A stretch of 20,835 nt of DNA from Clostridiales bacterium (GTDB lineage: Bacteria; Bacillota; Clostridia; Oscillospirales; Oscillospiraceae): NCBI GenBank assembly GCA_012728025.1, contig JAAYFX010000048.1:1-20835 (forward strand), in the 5' to 3' direction. Each line of letters starts with the position of its first letter. Within the stretch, counting starts at the first letter, position 1. Of this stretch, positions 20,605 to 20,835 are shown piece after piece. The position numbers and the translations under genes are program-made. The notes beneath the pieces are model-generated. The model made no database searches. It was not told where the DNA came from and saw only the letters and a program-made list of their open reading frames with translations.

Positions 20605-20632
20605 TTGCAATAAGAGAACAATATGTTATAAT
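20605..20632 (+). promoter_or_regulatory. Promoter of the ferredoxin gene
   Basis: TTGCAA (20605-20610), a 16-base spacer and a perfect TATAAT (20627-20632). A small dyad AAGGG/CCCTT (20591-20606) overlaps the -35. Transcription would start near 20639, leaving a short leader before AAGGAGG and the ATG at 20677. Confidence 0.75.
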
Positions 20633-20676
20633 GCGAAAGTGAGATTATACATAACTCTATCAAGGAGGACCTATCA

Positions 20677-20835
20677 ATGGCATTTGAAATTACCAGTGAT
20701 TGCATTTCCTGCGGCGCCTGTGTGGATGTTTGCCCCACCGGAGCTATAAACCAGGGAGATGAGCACTATGAGATCGACAAAGACGTTTGCATTGATTGCG
20801 GCGCTTGCGTTGACACCTGTCCCTCAGGTGCAATC
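20677..20835 (+). CDS. 2[4Fe-4S] ferredoxin, cut by the window end
   Basis: The first 53 residues of a clostridial-type ferredoxin of probably about 55-60; the stop lies outside the window. The ATG follows AAGGAGG by 8 bases. Two matching cluster motifs are complete: C9-I-S-C12-G-A-C15-VDV-C19-P and C38-I-D-C41-G-A-C44-VDT-C48-P. Both have the PTGAI/PSGAI ending typical of small ferredoxins. It is a cytoplasmic low-potential electron carrier for pyruvate:ferredoxin oxidoreductase, hydrogenase or Rnf-type complexes. It is monocistronic as far as seen, with a strong promoter of its own, and is divergent from ctsR. It could be a source of electrons for the 4Fe-4S membrane protein at 10387, but no linkage shows that. 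Confidence 0.95.
   Translation, partial: MAFEITSDCISCGACVDVCPTGAINQGDEHYEIDKDVCIDCGACVDTCPSGAI

Overview
This window looks like chromosomal DNA of an endospore-forming, anaerobic Firmicute of class Clostridia. Four sporulation or germination genes point that way: a GerM-like lipoprotein, spmA, spmB and spoIID. So do a CtsR heat-shock operon, an AbrB-type regulator with a zinc-binding tail, 2[4Fe-4S] ferredoxin biology, AGGAGG-type ribosome binding sites and moderate G+C. I see no transposase, integrase, phage gene, tRNA, rRNA or CRISPR array. I would not name a genus.

Layout. Bases 1-94 hold the start of a leftward secreted protein. The rightward block from 234 begins with a ComEA-like helix-hairpin-helix protein. 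An OmpR-family response regulator, its membrane histidine kinase and a lipoprotein with two GerMN domains follow as a signalling operon (647-3787). Next come an O-acetylhomoserine sulfhydrylase, a YqeG-type HAD phosphatase, an Xaa-Pro peptidase, elongation factor P and a strikingly Cys/His-rich protein that ends at a clear terminator (8193-8221). A roughly 300-base non-coding stretch with a good promoter and nested palindromes precedes a GNAT acetyltransferase overlapped by an iron-sulfur flavoprotein. A redox cassette follows (9578-11292): a thioredoxin-like lipoprotein, a 48-residue CXXC membrane peptide and a polytopic 4Fe-4S protein. It reads as a route for electrons from cytoplasmic iron-sulfur centres to thiols outside the membrane.

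The second half alternates strands. spmA-spmB run leftward from a shared promoter region, with the AbrB-type gene running rightward. A 24-bp bidirectional hairpin separates abrB from a convergent polytopic membrane protein of unknown function. spoIID and a malic enzyme run rightward and end at a bidirectional terminator facing a hotdog thioesterase. The leftward ctsR-mcsA-clpC operon has an elaborate cluster of CtsR boxes upstream and lacks mcsB. A 2[4Fe-4S] ferredoxin begins divergently from ctsR and is cut by the window end.

Most worth a second look: the CXXC/TlpA/4Fe-4S cassette; the Cys/His repeat expansion; the sensor-kinase/GerMN-lipoprotein operon, which parallels actinobacterial MtrAB-LpqB; an AbrB homologue whose DNA-contacting Arg15 is proline; a SpoIID whose presumed zinc-site histidine is cysteine; the missing mcsB; and the structured leader before the GNAT gene. 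All functional calls rest on reading motifs by eye, with no database search.
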